From the NCBI GenBank assembly GCA_964547525.1, contig CAZJOD010000003.1:1-63176 (forward strand): a stretch of DNA of 63,176 bases. The letters run 5' to 3'. This DNA comes from CAZJOD01 sp964547525 (GTDB lineage Bacteria; Bacillota; Clostridia; JAAYHZ01). The translations under genes were made by a program, and so were the position numbers. Below the pieces are notes generated by a model. That model had not been told where the DNA came from, searched no databases, and saw only the letters and a program-made list of their open reading frames with translations. Shown in pieces: positions 17,805 to 27,018 of the stretch (within the stretch, counting starts at the first letter, position 1; each line of letters opens with the position of its first letter).

Positions 17805-18485
17805 ATGAGAATGATTAAAATCCATAGATTAGGTAGAATGGATTACGGAGAAGCATTAAATATTCAAGAGCAATTACTCAAGAAAAGACAAACAGGTCAG
17901 ATTTGCGATACTCTGATTATTGTGGAGCATCCCCCCGTAATAACAATTGGTATAAGGGGGAAAACTAATAATATTCTCGTATCTGATGAATTTCTTAAAG
18001 AAAATAAAGTACAAAAATATTTTATAAACAGAGGTGGCGATGTAACATATCATGGTCCCGGTCAAATAGTAGGATACCCTATTATCAACTTACAAGATCA
18101 TGGTAAAAATATTAAGGAATTTGTTTGGAATATAGAAGAGGTGTTTATTAGACTTTTAGATAATGAGTTTGGGATTAAAGCTTATCGGGAAGATAAAAAA
18201 TATACAGGTGTTTGGGTAGGTGATTCTAAAGTAACCGCTATAGGTATTGCAGTTAAAAAATGGGTTACTATGCACGGTTTTGCATTTAACGTAAATACCG
18301 AACTTGAACATTTTAAATGGATAAACCCCTGTGGAATAACTGATAAAAGCGTAACTTCAGTTCAAAAACTTATAGGACATGAGTTAGATATTTTAAACAT
18401 GAAAGAACTTGTCATTAAATATTTCTGTTGCATTTTTGGATATGAAAATATTACGGAGGAAGGTTATGATAACAAAGAAGCCTGA
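17805..18485 (+). CDS. lipB: Octanoyltransferase LipB
   Basis: About 226 residues. The start is taken at the ATG at 17805, 5 nt after TGAGGA; the in-frame ATG at 17793 overlaps this ribosome site. LipB moves octanoyl from acyl carrier protein to the lipoyl domains of 2-oxoacid dehydrogenases and GcvH. The signature is present: EHPPVITIG, NRGGDVTYHGPGQIVGYPI, KVTAIGIAVKKWVTMHGFA with the catalytic Lys, and WINPCGI with the acyl-carrying Cys. It overlaps lipA by 20 nt, so the two genes of de novo lipoylation are translationally coupled. Confidence 0.96.
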   Translation: MRMIKIHRLGRMDYGEALNIQEQLLKKRQTGQICDTLIIVEHPPVITIGIRGKTNNILVSDEFLKENKVQKYFINRGGDVTYHGPGQIVGYPIINLQDHGKNIKEFVWNIEEVFIRLLDNEFGIKAYREDKKYTGVWVGDSKVTAIGIAVKKWVTMHGFAFNVNTELEHFKWINPCGITDKSVTSVQKLIGHELDILNMKELVIKYFCCIFGYENITEEGYDNKEA

Positions 18486-19323
18486 TTGGTTAAAAATAAG
18501 GATTATACGAACTGCAGAATTCGCACAAGTTGAAGAAATAATAAATCGTTTATCTTTAAATACAGTATGTGTTGAAGCGAATTGCCCTAACCGAATGGAA
18601 TGCTTTTGTAAAAAAACCGCCACTTTTATGATTTTAGGGCGTAAGTGCACTCGAAATTGTACATTCTGCAATGTTGAAAAAAATATTCCGGATATTATTT
18701 GTAATGAAGAACCTATTCATGTAGCGGAGGCAGTTAAGGAATTGGGTTTAAAACATGTGGTGATTACATCAGTTACTAGAGACGATTTACCGGATGGTGG
18801 GGCAGAACATTTTGCACATACAATAACTAAAATTCGGGAGTCTTCCCCTGATATTGGAATAGAAGTATTGATTCCTGATTTTAAAGGAGATTTAAGTTCT
18901 TTAATGAAAGTCATTAAGGCTAAACCGGATATAATTAATCATAACATTGAAACAGTTCCCCGACTTTATAATGAAGTACGACCTATGGCGAATTATGACA
19001 GATCCCTACAATTATTAAAGAGAGTAAAAAATTCGGATGTAAATATATTTACCAAATCGGGTATCATGATAGGTTTAGGTGAAACAGAAGATGAAGTTAT
19101 TCAAGTATTTGAAGACCTGAGAAAATCTGAATGTGATTTTCTAACTGTAGGTCAATATTTAGCACCATCTAAAAAACATCACCCGGTTATAGAATATAAA
19201 CATCCTAATATTTTTGCCAAGTATAAAATTATTGCTGAAAATATGGGATTTAAATATGTTACATCCGGTCCTTTCGTGAGAAGCTCTTACCAAGCGGAAA
19301 AATTTATTGAAAAAAATACTTAA
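18466..19323 (+). CDS. lipA: Lipoyl synthase LipA (radical SAM)
   Basis: 285 residues. The start is the ATG at 18466, preceded by GGAGGAAGG; the frame is open further upstream but without a ribosome site. LipA inserts two sulfur atoms into protein-bound octanoyl groups made by LipB. The auxiliary cluster motif is CVEANCPNRMECF, the radical SAM motif is CTRNCTFCNV, and the conserved serine-containing C-terminal RSSYQAEKF is complete. Directly downstream of, and overlapping, lipB. Confidence 0.97.
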   Translation: MITKKPDWLKIRIIRTAEFAQVEEIINRLSLNTVCVEANCPNRMECFCKKTATFMILGRKCTRNCTFCNVEKNIPDIICNEEPIHVAEAVKELGLKHVVITSVTRDDLPDGGAEHFAHTITKIRESSPDIGIEVLIPDFKGDLSSLMKVIKAKPDIINHNIETVPRLYNEVRPMANYDRSLQLLKRVKNSDVNIFTKSGIMIGLGETEDEVIQVFEDLRKSECDFLTVGQYLAPSKKHHPVIEYKHPNIFAKYKIIAENMGFKYVTSGPFVRSSYQAEKFIEKNT

Positions 19324-19521
19324 AACTGCACAACTACATTTGCGAATTGATATATTCTTAATCTTTCACTAGCCTTACAATGAACGAGGTGTATAAGAAA
19401 AGACCTGACTAAATATATTTATAGTGCCATCATCACTCTTTTCTTCTTTTACCCGTTTTCGACATAAAAATAAGTGTGTTTTTCTTAATATAATAAATAT
19501 AAATTTAATCTTCGTTTTCAG

Positions 19522-19824
19522 CTATTTGTCTAAAAATGTCAGACCACCACTCAATACTCCCTTCGCTAAAACGATACGAACGATAACGGTATCGTTATCC
19601 GGAGATATGTAAATATACCGGCCATATTTTCCGGCTGAAAAATAATCGTACCCGCTCTTATCATTTTTTATGCTGTACCACATATACCGGTATCCTACAT
19701 TAACATCCTTTAAAAGATCACTGTCTATCTCCCTATACATCAGAGGTTCCGGTGCGACACCAAGCAGCAATGGATGGTAATTATTATAGTGAAATTGCCC
19801 ATGATAGTTTGAGTCAACACTCAT
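19522..19824 (-). pseudogene. C-terminal fragment of a serine beta-lactamase-fold hydrolase
   Basis: 100 codons without a ribosome site. The end (GYDYFSAGKYGRYIYISPDNDTVIVRIV) matches the closing strand-helix of class C beta-lactamase-like hydrolases, with GKYGRYIYISP standing for the KTG-type region. The SxxK and YxN catalytic motifs that would lie further upstream are missing. It starts 12 nt after the flavin reductase gene, which suggests a deletion removed the 5' part. Confidence 0.7.
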
Positions 19825-19835
19825 GTAAATTTATT

Positions 19836-20633
19836 TCAATTTTTTTTATTTGCTTTCCGTATCATATTTCTGATCATATTGTCGATTAAGGTGCCGAACA
19901 TCAAACGAATCGGTCCAAGCCGGGCGTCAGTGTAATATTGTGTTTCAAACCAACCTTTATTAGAATAGTATTCTTTATCGGCAGGCAGTACTTCATCACT
20001 ATATTTCATGGACGTCCGTGTCATGCGAAATATAGCAAGTCTAAAGAAAGTCGGCTGTTTTTCTTTGTAATTTTGAACAGCTGTGATCAACCGTGATGCT
20101 GCGCTTGATATGGTTGCTCTATTTTTATTTGCAATGTTTTCCGGAATCGTACCGGTTGGGTAAAGACTACCGGTGACAACAGCACCTTTTATTGTTCTGC
20201 ATCCCCAGAAGTCCATGAGCTCATCAATGTATTTGACAATTTTCTTACCTCCGTACACACCCTGTACGACGATAGCTATCGAGACTTTTCCAAAGAGTCT
20301 TGGTCGGTGAAACACATATGCAAGTCTGTCATATAAGTTTTTCAATATTGCGGGTACCTGCAGCGAATAATTGGGTGTTACAGTTACGATACCGTCTGCC
20401 CAAAGCATTTTTTCCAATACTTGATTTGCCGAATCGTCACAGTATTTGCACATATTCTCTCCGCGATCAAGGCACAGTGCGCATCCCTTACACGGACTGA
20501 TCTGTTCATTGCGCAAAACGATTCTGTCACATTCGGCAACTCCGGACTCTTGTAACATTTCGATTATCGAGTCCGCAGTCTTCTTTGTCCAACCCGGCTT
20601 TAAACCTGCATCAATTACGAGTATCTTTTTCAT
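19836..20633 (-). CDS. NAD(P)H-dependent FMN reductase-like flavoprotein
   Basis: 265 residues with GGAGG 4 nt before the ATG. The flavodoxin-like fold is seen in KKILVIDAGLK at the start, VTPNYSLQVPAILKNLYDR at about residues 95-115 and VVQGVYGG. A cysteine-rich segment (SPCKGCALCLDRGENMCKYCDD) near residue 50 is of the type found in iron-sulfur flavoproteins and in redox-sensitive FMN reductases. It probably moves electrons from NAD(P)H through FMN; its acceptor is unknown. The C-terminal ~80 residues are basic and specific to this subgroup. The beta-lactamase fragment lies directly downstream. Confidence 0.8.
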   Translation of the reverse strand: MKKILVIDAGLKPGWTKKTADSIIEMLQESGVAECDRIVLRNEQISPCKGCALCLDRGENMCKYCDDSANQVLEKMLWADGIVTVTPNYSLQVPAILKNLYDRLAYVFHRPRLFGKVSIAIVVQGVYGGKKIVKYIDELMDFWGCRTIKGAVVTGSLYPTGTIPENIANKNRATISSAASRLITAVQNYKEKQPTFFRLAIFRMTRTSMKYSDEVLPADKEYYSNKGWFETQYYTDARLGPIRLMFGTLIDNMIRNMIRKANKKN

Positions 20634-21184
20634 ACATCCTCCAATATTTTTAATATGGTTCTGTCATTAACCTGCAAAAGTAAAAAACCACAATATTCTT
20701 TTAGCATTAATAATTTGCCGATAAAAGCGTCTTTGACATCCACGCATACGTTAAGGTATACAACAAATGCTGTAAAAATAATTATAATTCCCCTCCACGC
20801 AAATATAACGGTCATAAGCGACCGCTATAAAATCAAAATTCCGATGGATCCCAAGCATGCAGTGCATAAACTATCCTGCAGATCAAGTATTATGGGACGC
20901 TTATAATTATGCTATTATATATCTGATTTTCTCAAGTGTATTTTTAATACATACTTATTATAGCACCTTGTTGATAACCTAACAAGATCTTGTTTTTACA
21001 ACAAATTTATAAAAAATTGTATTAATCCATTAACATGATATGCTATATTCCCACAACTATTTTATTATTGCCGATGACTCCTGTCCAAATACAGGTATTG
21101 CCCCCTAAATAACGATGAATATCTTCATTGGAATCTATCCGGTGCAAACGACATACCTAAATATGTTATGTTGATCCTTAATAT
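20634..21184. other. 551-bp intergenic region, no gene recognised
   Basis: No ORF has a ribosome site plus a recognisable product. CGGTC (20809-20813) and GACCG (20820-20824) form a small inverted repeat about 180 bp upstream of the flavin reductase and could be an operator. A 61-codon minus-strand frame (20630-20815) overlaps the flavin reductase start and looks random. Confidence 0.5.
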
Positions 21185-22453
21185 CTAACCTGTTAGGCTT
21201 CTAATAATTGTTATCGCTTGATGGAGCTTACCAATATTGTTTGATAATGTATACACATCTCTGTAAATAAATTCTAAAGGAATACCCGATGCTGCATGAA
21301 TAGTCTTTTTTATATGAGCTTTGAACCCATTTACATCAAAACTATATCCTTCGCCAATAAAATTAGGGCTTGGTTTTCTTGAATAAATTATCTTTTCACC
21401 ATGTGATATTTTGTGACGCAGGGCATCTCCCATAAATTCTTCATTACACCAAGGAGAAATCGAAATTTTCCTTAAGTTAGGAATATATTGCAAACAATCC
21501 TGCCAGAAAGTATTTACCGGTTCACAGCAACCATAATATATTAATCCGAATTTTTCTGCCAACTTCATATAATAAGGAAAAATAACTTCCTTGAACATGC
21601 CAGGAGAAATACTGACTGTTTCCTGGGAATTAAAATTTCCCCACAAATCATAAGTAGTAATAGTTTTGTTTGATACTTTGCTACGTGGAAGTTCATCAGT
21701 AAATCCATAACTACCTGCTCCCGCATAATCATTATAATTATTAAGAGTTAATAATCCTTCAGTTTGCTGCCAGTTAAGAAAATTTAAAATATCATCTGTA
21801 ATGATTTGATACAGAGTATGCATTTTATCGGGATGATCAATAAGTCCATACATCATTTTTTCAAATCCTAATGTATGTACCACATGAGCGGACGGAGATA
21901 ATACCCATCGTAAGGAATCATTCTTTATCTTTACAGGTAAGATGTCTCCAACTGTATCCTCAATTAAGTTTACCATTAAATCAAAGGGTTTCCTTTGTAT
22001 CGTGAAAGTTGATTTTTTAAGGGTTTTTAAGTCTTCTTCAATGTTTTGTATTACATATTTCCATGTATAACCCACTTGCCTTCCTAATCTGTCGGCAGCC
22101 CGAGTAGTTTCAAAATCCATATCAAATCTTTTAAATTGGATAGGCATATATAATGTAAAGTAATCCGGTATTACTTTATCATCTTGAATTAATTCATAGT
22201 TTATAATATCACGAAGTATATCTCTTTCAATTATCCGGGCTTTTGGGGATAAACATTTTAACGGAGGAAGGATTTCATTTTCAAATGTTGTTGTTTCGAT
22301 AACAATGATGGGTTTGTCAGATTTACAATTATTATGTTCATACCAATGTTTTTTTCGAGCTTCGGTTAAAGGTGAATTTGCATATGATAATTGCCTCTTT
22401 GCCAATTCTCTAAGGTAGTCTCTGTCTTGTTTATTTATATACCCCTTATCCAT
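21185..22453 (-). CDS. Uroporphyrinogen decarboxylase (URO-D) fold protein
   Basis: 422 residues; AGGGAG lies upstream of the ATG. The order of elements fits the URO-D/methyltransferase TIM barrel: LGFEKMMYGLIDHPDKMHTLYQIITDDILNFL (split helices), then YDLWGNFNSQETVSISPGMFKEVIFPYYMKLAEKFG, then YYGCCEPVNTFW, a typical late-barrel strand carrying Cys residues. Such clostridial proteins are not haem enzymes; relatives transfer methyl groups with corrinoid proteins. The first ~80 residues are an extension absent from true HemE. The gene stands alone between an intergenic region and a GerMN lipoprotein. No corrinoid protein gene is adjacent, so the substrate is unknown. Confidence 0.7.
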   Translation of the reverse strand: MDKGYINKQDRDYLRELAKRQLSYANSPLTEARKKHWYEHNNCKSDKPIIVIETTTFENEILPPLKCLSPKARIIERDILRDIINYELIQDDKVIPDYFTLYMPIQFKRFDMDFETTRAADRLGRQVGYTWKYVIQNIEEDLKTLKKSTFTIQRKPFDLMVNLIEDTVGDILPVKIKNDSLRWVLSPSAHVVHTLGFEKMMYGLIDHPDKMHTLYQIITDDILNFLNWQQTEGLLTLNNYNDYAGAGSYGFTDELPRSKVSNKTITTYDLWGNFNSQETVSISPGMFKEVIFPYYMKLAEKFGLIYYGCCEPVNTFWQDCLQYIPNLRKISISPWCNEEFMGDALRHKISHGEKIIYSRKPSPNFIGEGYSFDVNGFKAHIKKTIHAASGIPLEFIYRDVYTLSNNIGKLHQAITIIRSLTG

Positions 22454-22636
22454 TTCTAATACTCCCTAAAAATAGAATAATTAAAAATTATTTTTAATTC
22501 AGTTTTATTATATATAAGTCTTTTATCGGAGTCAATTTAATGACATACGATTATCCACACTAATCATATAGAATTCTTTTCAATTCAACTTAATTGTTAT
22601 AATAATTGCTATGGGCTTGGTTTATTATGGATATCT

Positions 22637-23752
22637 TTAACTAAACTCTTGTATATTTTCCACATCAACTTCGATGTATTCACCTTTTTCTAACATTATA
22701 TGCCCCGAACTGTAGGTCTCCCCTTCAATCGTAATACCCACTTTATCTACTTGGAAATAATGACCAAACGTATTCGCAATACTTGTTAGAATCATTAATT
22801 CAAGTGCGCTCCCTGCATTCATTTCTGTTATAAACTCTCTTGATAAATCAATGGATACAACTTCGTTTTCCTTATCAACGTCTAAACCTAATATAGAAGC
22901 ATTCGGGGTCAATATAACTCTTAGATCTCCAGCTGCCGGAACTTGTTTGAGTTCCTCCTCAAACATATCAATTATATCTTTATTTGTATTGATTTCTACT
23001 TCCCTGACAATATAAACAATCCTGTCGTTATTTAAGTCGGGAAAAAATAAAATTAGCCTTTGTTCAAAAGGTTCTCCCTTTTTAACAAATTCTAACTCAC
23101 TTGTAACTTTCGATGATTGATCTCCATTTGGAATAAATTCATTTTTTATAAGGCCTAATCCTCTGACATAATAATTTTTTATAACAAAACCTTCACCTTC
23201 CGTTGTGATTTCTAAAGCCTTAAAACTTCCATATGGTACTTCAATGTCCATGTCAACGGCGGTTATACTTCTTGATAAACCGTCTTCTAAGATCCATGCG
23301 GTACCTTCTTGGATAGGCATTTTTATAACAATTTCATCTTGGTTACGTTCTTCGGTATAATCCAAGGTGTAATATACCTCACCTTCAAAGTACACCAGTT
23401 TTAGTGCTTCATCTTCAATCACATACACTGAAATTGATTCTGTTCCGGGGTTTATGTTTCTAATTTGCATCTTATCATCTTTTAAATAAGTCACATATGT
23501 TTCAAATTCAGCATACTCGTTCCCGCTGCCACGATATCGCATATAAACATTTTCCTCAAAGGGTAAATATTCTGATGCTTGTAGTTTGTCACCATCTGCT
23601 TGTTCAACCGGTACTGTTGTGATTACCCGTTCAGGTGTTGTGCCTGGTGTAGTACCTGGTGTAGTACCGTTATCAGGAGTTTCCGCAGTTCTGCATGATG
23701 AAAATATAATAATAGTACAAATTATCCAATATATTAAGCTCAATTTTTTCAT
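22637..23752 (-). CDS. GerMN-domain lipoprotein
   Basis: 371 residues with GGAGG 6 nt before the ATG. A signal peptide ends at a Cys in FSSCRTAE, marking a lipoprotein. A short linker holds three GTTP repeats. A beta-rich region follows to ~residue 225. Residues ~230-350 match the GerMN domain (LILFFPDLNND, VPAAGDLRVILTPNASIL, VVSIDLSREFITEMNAGSALELMILTSIANTF). GerMN domains occur in spore germination and spore-coat proteins and in LpqB-like lipoproteins. The host is therefore probably a spore former, but a sporulation role for this gene is only inferred. Confidence 0.85.
   Translation of the reverse strand: MKKLSLIYWIICTIIIFSSCRTAETPDNGTTPGTTPGTTPERVITTVPVEQADGDKLQASEYLPFEENVYMRYRGSGNEYAEFETYVTYLKDDKMQIRNINPGTESISVYVIEDEALKLVYFEGEVYYTLDYTEERNQDEIVIKMPIQEGTAWILEDGLSRSITAVDMDIEVPYGSFKALEITTEGEGFVIKNYYVRGLGLIKNEFIPNGDQSSKVTSELEFVKKGEPFEQRLILFFPDLNNDRIVYIVREVEINTNKDIIDMFEEELKQVPAAGDLRVILTPNASILGLDVDKENEVVSIDLSREFITEMNAGSALELMILTSIANTFGHYFQVDKVGITIEGETYSSGHIMLEKGEYIEVDVENIQEFS
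23633..23668 (-). repeat. Three 12-bp tandem units encoding GTTP in the GerMN lipoprotein linker
   Basis: Units 23633-23644, 23645-23656 and 23657-23668 differ at only a few positions. They encode the flexible Gly-Thr-Thr-Pro linker just after the lipidated Cys. Copy number could vary between strains. Confidence 0.8.
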
Positions 23753-23981
23753 TTATGACCTCCAATGTTTCTATTTAATAACATTAGCATACCCCATTAT
23801 AAGAATATATACAAATATACGCGAAAAAATTTAGACAAAAAATTTAACGATATTAAAGAAGAAATTCCTTGGTTTTATATGTAGTCAAAAGTATGAATTT
23901 AGTATGTCAAATAAAAAAATTTAATATCAGTCCCGGAATTCATGCATAAAGCTGCAGAAATTGATTTATCGGTTAAAAAAA

Positions 23982-24821
23982 TTACAGATGATCTTCAAAA
24001 ATTTTAATGACCGCTTCATATGCTCTGTATAAATATTCTTCAACGCTTTCTGTTTTGGCTTTTTCTGATTCGGCAATTATCTCAAACATTAAGTCTCCTT
24101 GATAATTTGCATTAATAAAGGCCTTCTTTAATTTTTCAAAATCCATATTGCCATCTCCCGGAATAAGGTGATCGTCATTATAACCATGATTATCATGAAG
24201 ATGAGTCGTTACCAGTTTATCAGAATATTTTTCAACTAATTCGGCAAAACGATTTCCCCAGATACGATCATGTCCGCTATCATAACAAAACTTTAATTTA
24301 TCCGATTCAAGTGCTTCGAATACCTTTTCTACATACTCCGGATTTTGAGTGTTTTCAATGGCAAAGATAACATCTTTTCTTTCCGCCAGATCAATAATTC
24401 GCTTTATTCTATCAATACCTGTATCATTTGCAGGATGAGGATTGTGCCCAATGGTAATATGTGCTACCGCTATCGGAATTTCATAATCTGCACATTCGCT
24501 CAAACATTCAAGCGTTCTTTTAAGAACATATTCCCCATCCTCGTTATTAGCCCAAAAATCATTACAGGATGCATACTTGTATGTAGGGTTAGTACTTATT
24601 TCCCTTTCCGCCCAAACATATGGCATATGAATGTTATCTATGTACAAATTATTTGAGATGGCACTATCTACCTGATGCTCCTTTGGTCCGTTGAATCCCT
24701 CGGAACCCCACCAAAAGCACACGCTATCGAATCCTGCATCTTTTATAAGTTTCATTTGTTCTTCTGTTTTTAACTTGTATCCAAACCAAGATGAATACAT
24801 TCCAATACGCTTTTTATACAT
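23982..24821 (-). CDS. Sugar phosphate isomerase/epimerase (xylose-isomerase-like TIM barrel)
   Basis: 279 residues with TGAGGG 4 nt before the ATG. AP-endonuclease-2/xylose-isomerase-like fold: MIKDAG-type start (KLIKDAGFDSVCFWWG), FAIENT with a metal-binding Glu at about residue 150, CYDSGHDR with Asp and His ligands, THLHDNHG, and MFEIIAESEK with the last Glu ligand. These residues hold one divalent metal for isomerisation or epimerisation of a sugar or hydroxypyruvate-like substrate. It lies 48 nt downstream of the HAD gene and may be the last gene of the cobalamin transcript, or have its own promoter. Confidence 0.85.
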   Translation of the reverse strand: MYKKRIGMYSSWFGYKLKTEEQMKLIKDAGFDSVCFWWGSEGFNGPKEHQVDSAISNNLYIDNIHMPYVWAEREISTNPTYKYASCNDFWANNEDGEYVLKRTLECLSECADYEIPIAVAHITIGHNPHPANDTGIDRIKRIIDLAERKDVIFAIENTQNPEYVEKVFEALESDKLKFCYDSGHDRIWGNRFAELVEKYSDKLVTTHLHDNHGYNDDHLIPGDGNMDFEKLKKAFINANYQGDLMFEIIAESEKAKTESVEEYLYRAYEAVIKIFEDHL

Positions 24822-24869
24822 AAAACCCTCATTTTTTCATTTTTAATTATTAACTTAAATATCTGTTAT

Positions 24870-25658
24870 CTATATTAATTCAAGTTTTTTAAAAACCTTA
24901 TATATTCCATCCCGTGTAATATCATCGGTTACCATATCCGCAACAGTTTTTAGCTCATCACATGCATTTCCAACTGCAATACCAAGTCCTGCTTTTCTTA
25001 TCATTTCAATATCGTTAATTCCATCTCCCACAGCTATAACATCATTAATATCAAACCCGAAATAATTCGCACATATCTCAATTCCCTTTCCTTTTGATAT
25101 ACCCTTTTTTACTATGTCAGCGTACCCGTCACAAAAATATATCTGAGGAAACTCAAGCATTGTTTTCTTCTGACCGTGCCAATTGCCCGAAACACCATAT
25201 ACCGTCAACGAAAACAACGCAGGTATATTCGAATCATCAGGAAAAGGTTTCATAACACCCCATAGTCCGCTTTCCTCTCTTACGTACGAATATGTAGCCT
25301 CTGATACACCATGTTCAAAAATATAGTCTTCATGGGCTCCGAATATGTATACATCATCATTCTTTATATAATTATAAATATCTGTTGATAATTCTTTACT
25401 TAGTTTGTTTTCAATCATTTTGTCTGTGAACACCACTTGTGCTCCGTTGTTAAACACTCCGTCACACGGCATTTCAAGAAGGTCACAGCATCTTTGACAT
25501 AAATGTCTGCTTCGCCCCGTTGCGATGGCAACAATGTGACCATTCTTACGTAGCATGGAAACAGCTTTCTTCGTTTGTTCAGGTATAAATGACATTCCTT
25601 CCTTATGACAAAAAAGCGTATTATCAATATCAAAAAAAATTAATTTTCTATCACTCAT
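24870..25658 (-). CDS. HAD-superfamily Cof-type phosphatase
   Basis: 262 residues; overlaps the upstream AIR-synthase-like gene by 8 nt. All HAD motifs are present: FFDIDNTLF with the nucleophilic Asp near residue 9, AIATGRSR (motif II), KGISKGKGIE with the Lys of motif III, and AVGDGINDIEMI (motif IV). The IIB cap and length fit Cof/YwpJ-type sugar- or cofactor-phosphate phosphatases. Its place at the end of the cobalamin operon makes dephosphorylation of a cobalamin precursor such as alpha-ribazole phosphate or cobalamin 5'-phosphate a reasonable guess, because no CobC-type phosphatase is seen nearby. Confidence 0.85.
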   Translation of the reverse strand: MSDRKLIFFDIDNTLFCHKEGMSFIPEQTKKAVSMLRKNGHIVAIATGRSRHLCQRCCDLLEMPCDGVFNNGAQVVFTDKMIENKLSKELSTDIYNYIKNDDVYIFGAHEDYIFEHGVSEATYSYVREESGLWGVMKPFPDDSNIPALFSLTVYGVSGNWHGQKKTMLEFPQIYFCDGYADIVKKGISKGKGIEICANYFGFDINDVIAVGDGINDIEMIRKAGLGIAVGNACDELKTVADMVTDDITRDGIYKVFKKLELI

Positions 25659-26364
25659 TTGTTTTTACCTTGATTTCATGAAATTTAGATCCGTATATCT
25701 GTTTTAATTCTGCCATACCTTTAGAATCAATAATCACAAGTGCACAACTGGCAGGTCCTGCAGACTTCATTAAATCGACCTCCGATTGAACCGATACAAT
25801 TCCAAAATTCTTTAATTCGTTATATATACCACCTGATCCGCAAGGAATTATCTCATAAACATATTGGTTGTTCAAAAGCTGCAAAACATCTTTGGGTGTT
25901 ATCATTTTTTCCGGAAAATCTAATATTTCTTGTCCGACCAACGGATCACCGATAACAATATATGAAGGGTTTATATATTCCTTTTGAGTCTGTATATCAC
26001 GCAGACCGGTTATTGATATTGTTATACTTGTTTGATAAACTTTAAAATTCTTTTCACTACTTGCCACATATGGTACATTATAAAAACCGAATTTCTCAAA
26101 AGCCTCAATAAATCCTTTTTGTGTTTCAAAGAACAGATCATTATTCGCAATGTGATTAAAAGAATATGCCACAGGTATCGCTTTTTGTGTTACAATTTCC
26201 ATTAAAGCGACACGCGCGGTTAAGCCGGCTACGACTTTCATTGATATATGAATAAAATCCTTATCTAAAAGTCCTACACCCGTACACCCGTCTGTTGTTA
26301 TAACTATTTCCCTATGAGCATCTATTGGTGTTATTACAGCGTCTCTGATATTGCCTGTTTTCAT
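25651..26364 (-). CDS. AIR synthase (PurM)-like protein, candidate alpha-ribazole kinase (CblS-like)
   Basis: 237 residues with AAAGGG 7 nt before the ATG. Features suggest the PurM/ThiL superfamily: an early acidic-Gly stretch (VITTDGCTGVG), ARVALMEIVTQKAIPVAYSF in the middle, VIGDPLVGQEIL, and EIIPCGSGGIYNEL near residue 175. Some Firmicutes lack the canonical CobT route and use an alpha-ribazole kinase with an AIR-synthase-like fold, named CblS. The position between a CobU-like gene and a HAD gene in a cobalamin operon supports this. No CblT-type transporter is seen, so the assignment is provisional. Confidence 0.5.
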   Translation of the reverse strand: MKTGNIRDAVITPIDAHREIVITTDGCTGVGLLDKDFIHISMKVVAGLTARVALMEIVTQKAIPVAYSFNHIANNDLFFETQKGFIEAFEKFGFYNVPYVASSEKNFKVYQTSITISITGLRDIQTQKEYINPSYIVIGDPLVGQEILDFPEKMITPKDVLQLLNNQYVYEIIPCGSGGIYNELKNFGIVSVQSEVDLMKSAGPASCALVIIDSKGMAELKQIYGSKFHEIKVKTNE

Positions 26365-26365
26365 T

Positions 26366-26758
26366 TTATTTACCCTTTATCCTTACAGGGATACCTGCAA
26401 AAACCCGATCAACGATATCGGCATTTTTACATATAAACTGATAAACCCTGCCTGTTTCATCTCTCCATAATCTTTCAAAAGAATCAATCGGAACTATTCC
26501 GCATCCTATTTCATCTCCGGTTATAATTTTCTCATTAAATAATAAGACCATATCTTTGATTATCCGGAGAGGCTCCTCTTTTCTTTTTAAAGTATGTTTA
26601 ACCCATTCATGCAAATTAATAATGATATCAAAGTCATTACAATCATAAATGCTATTATCTTCTTCTGCCAGATCTAATACTTTAAACGAATTATCATCCT
26701 TTAAAGACAATGCATATTCTTTTTTGCCCTGAGATCTGCCTCCTAAAATAAAATGCAC
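26366..26758 (-). CDS. Short CobU-like P-loop protein
   Basis: 130 residues. The start is probably GTG at 26758, which has GGAGG 8 nt upstream; an ATG at 26773 overlaps that site. The Walker A is GGRSQGKK, shaped like the CobU GGxRSGKS loop, and the end (GDEIGCGIVPIDSFERLWRDETG, then ADIVDRVFAGIPVRIKG) matches the C-terminal half of CobU. The segment with the guanylylated His (IxxHxxxR) is absent and the protein is ~50 residues shorter than CobU. A full CobU lies in the same operon, so this one may have only kinase activity or a regulatory role. One nucleotide separates it from the next gene. Confidence 0.7.
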   Translation of the reverse strand: MHFILGGRSQGKKEYALSLKDDNSFKVLDLAEEDNSIYDCNDFDIIINLHEWVKHTLKRKEEPLRIIKDMVLLFNEKIITGDEIGCGIVPIDSFERLWRDETGRVYQFICKNADIVDRVFAGIPVRIKGK

Positions 26759-26789
26759 CGCATTTTCCTCCATTTCCGCTATTGTTGTT

Positions 26790-26975
26790 TTACTTTAACG
26801 GTTTTTGTTGTGACATATTCCCATCACCTGCTTTGAGGCGGGGTTTTTTTGGGATGTACATACTAATGCCGTCATAATTTCCAAGTGCTACCTTTCTCAT
26901 CGGTTCTTGATTTACCGGATTATGTCTAGCATATAACATCCTTGTTCCGTTTACAAAATGTTTCCAAAAAGCCAA
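26790..26975 (-). CDS. Small hypothetical protein in the cobalamin operon
   Basis: 61 codons starting at TTG, with ATGAGG 5 nt upstream. It fills a slot between cobO and the CobU-like gene, with gaps of 43 and 14-31 nt, in an otherwise tightly packed operon. That spacing is the main reason to accept it. The sequence is basic, with no membrane segment and no metal motif (MAFWKHFVNGTRMLYARHN at the start; IPKKPRLKAGDGN near the end). It is not recognised. Confidence 0.5.
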   Translation of the reverse strand: MAFWKHFVNGTRMLYARHNPVNQEPMRKVALGNYDGISMYIPKKPRLKAGDGNMSQQKPLK

Positions 26976-27018
26976 TTTAACCTCATCCTAAATAAGCGGG
27001 AGATTTCTTTGTGCAATG

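Noticed and set aside
20630..20815. 61-codon ORF upstream of the flavin reductase
   Set aside because: It overlaps the reductase start in another frame, and its composition looks random.
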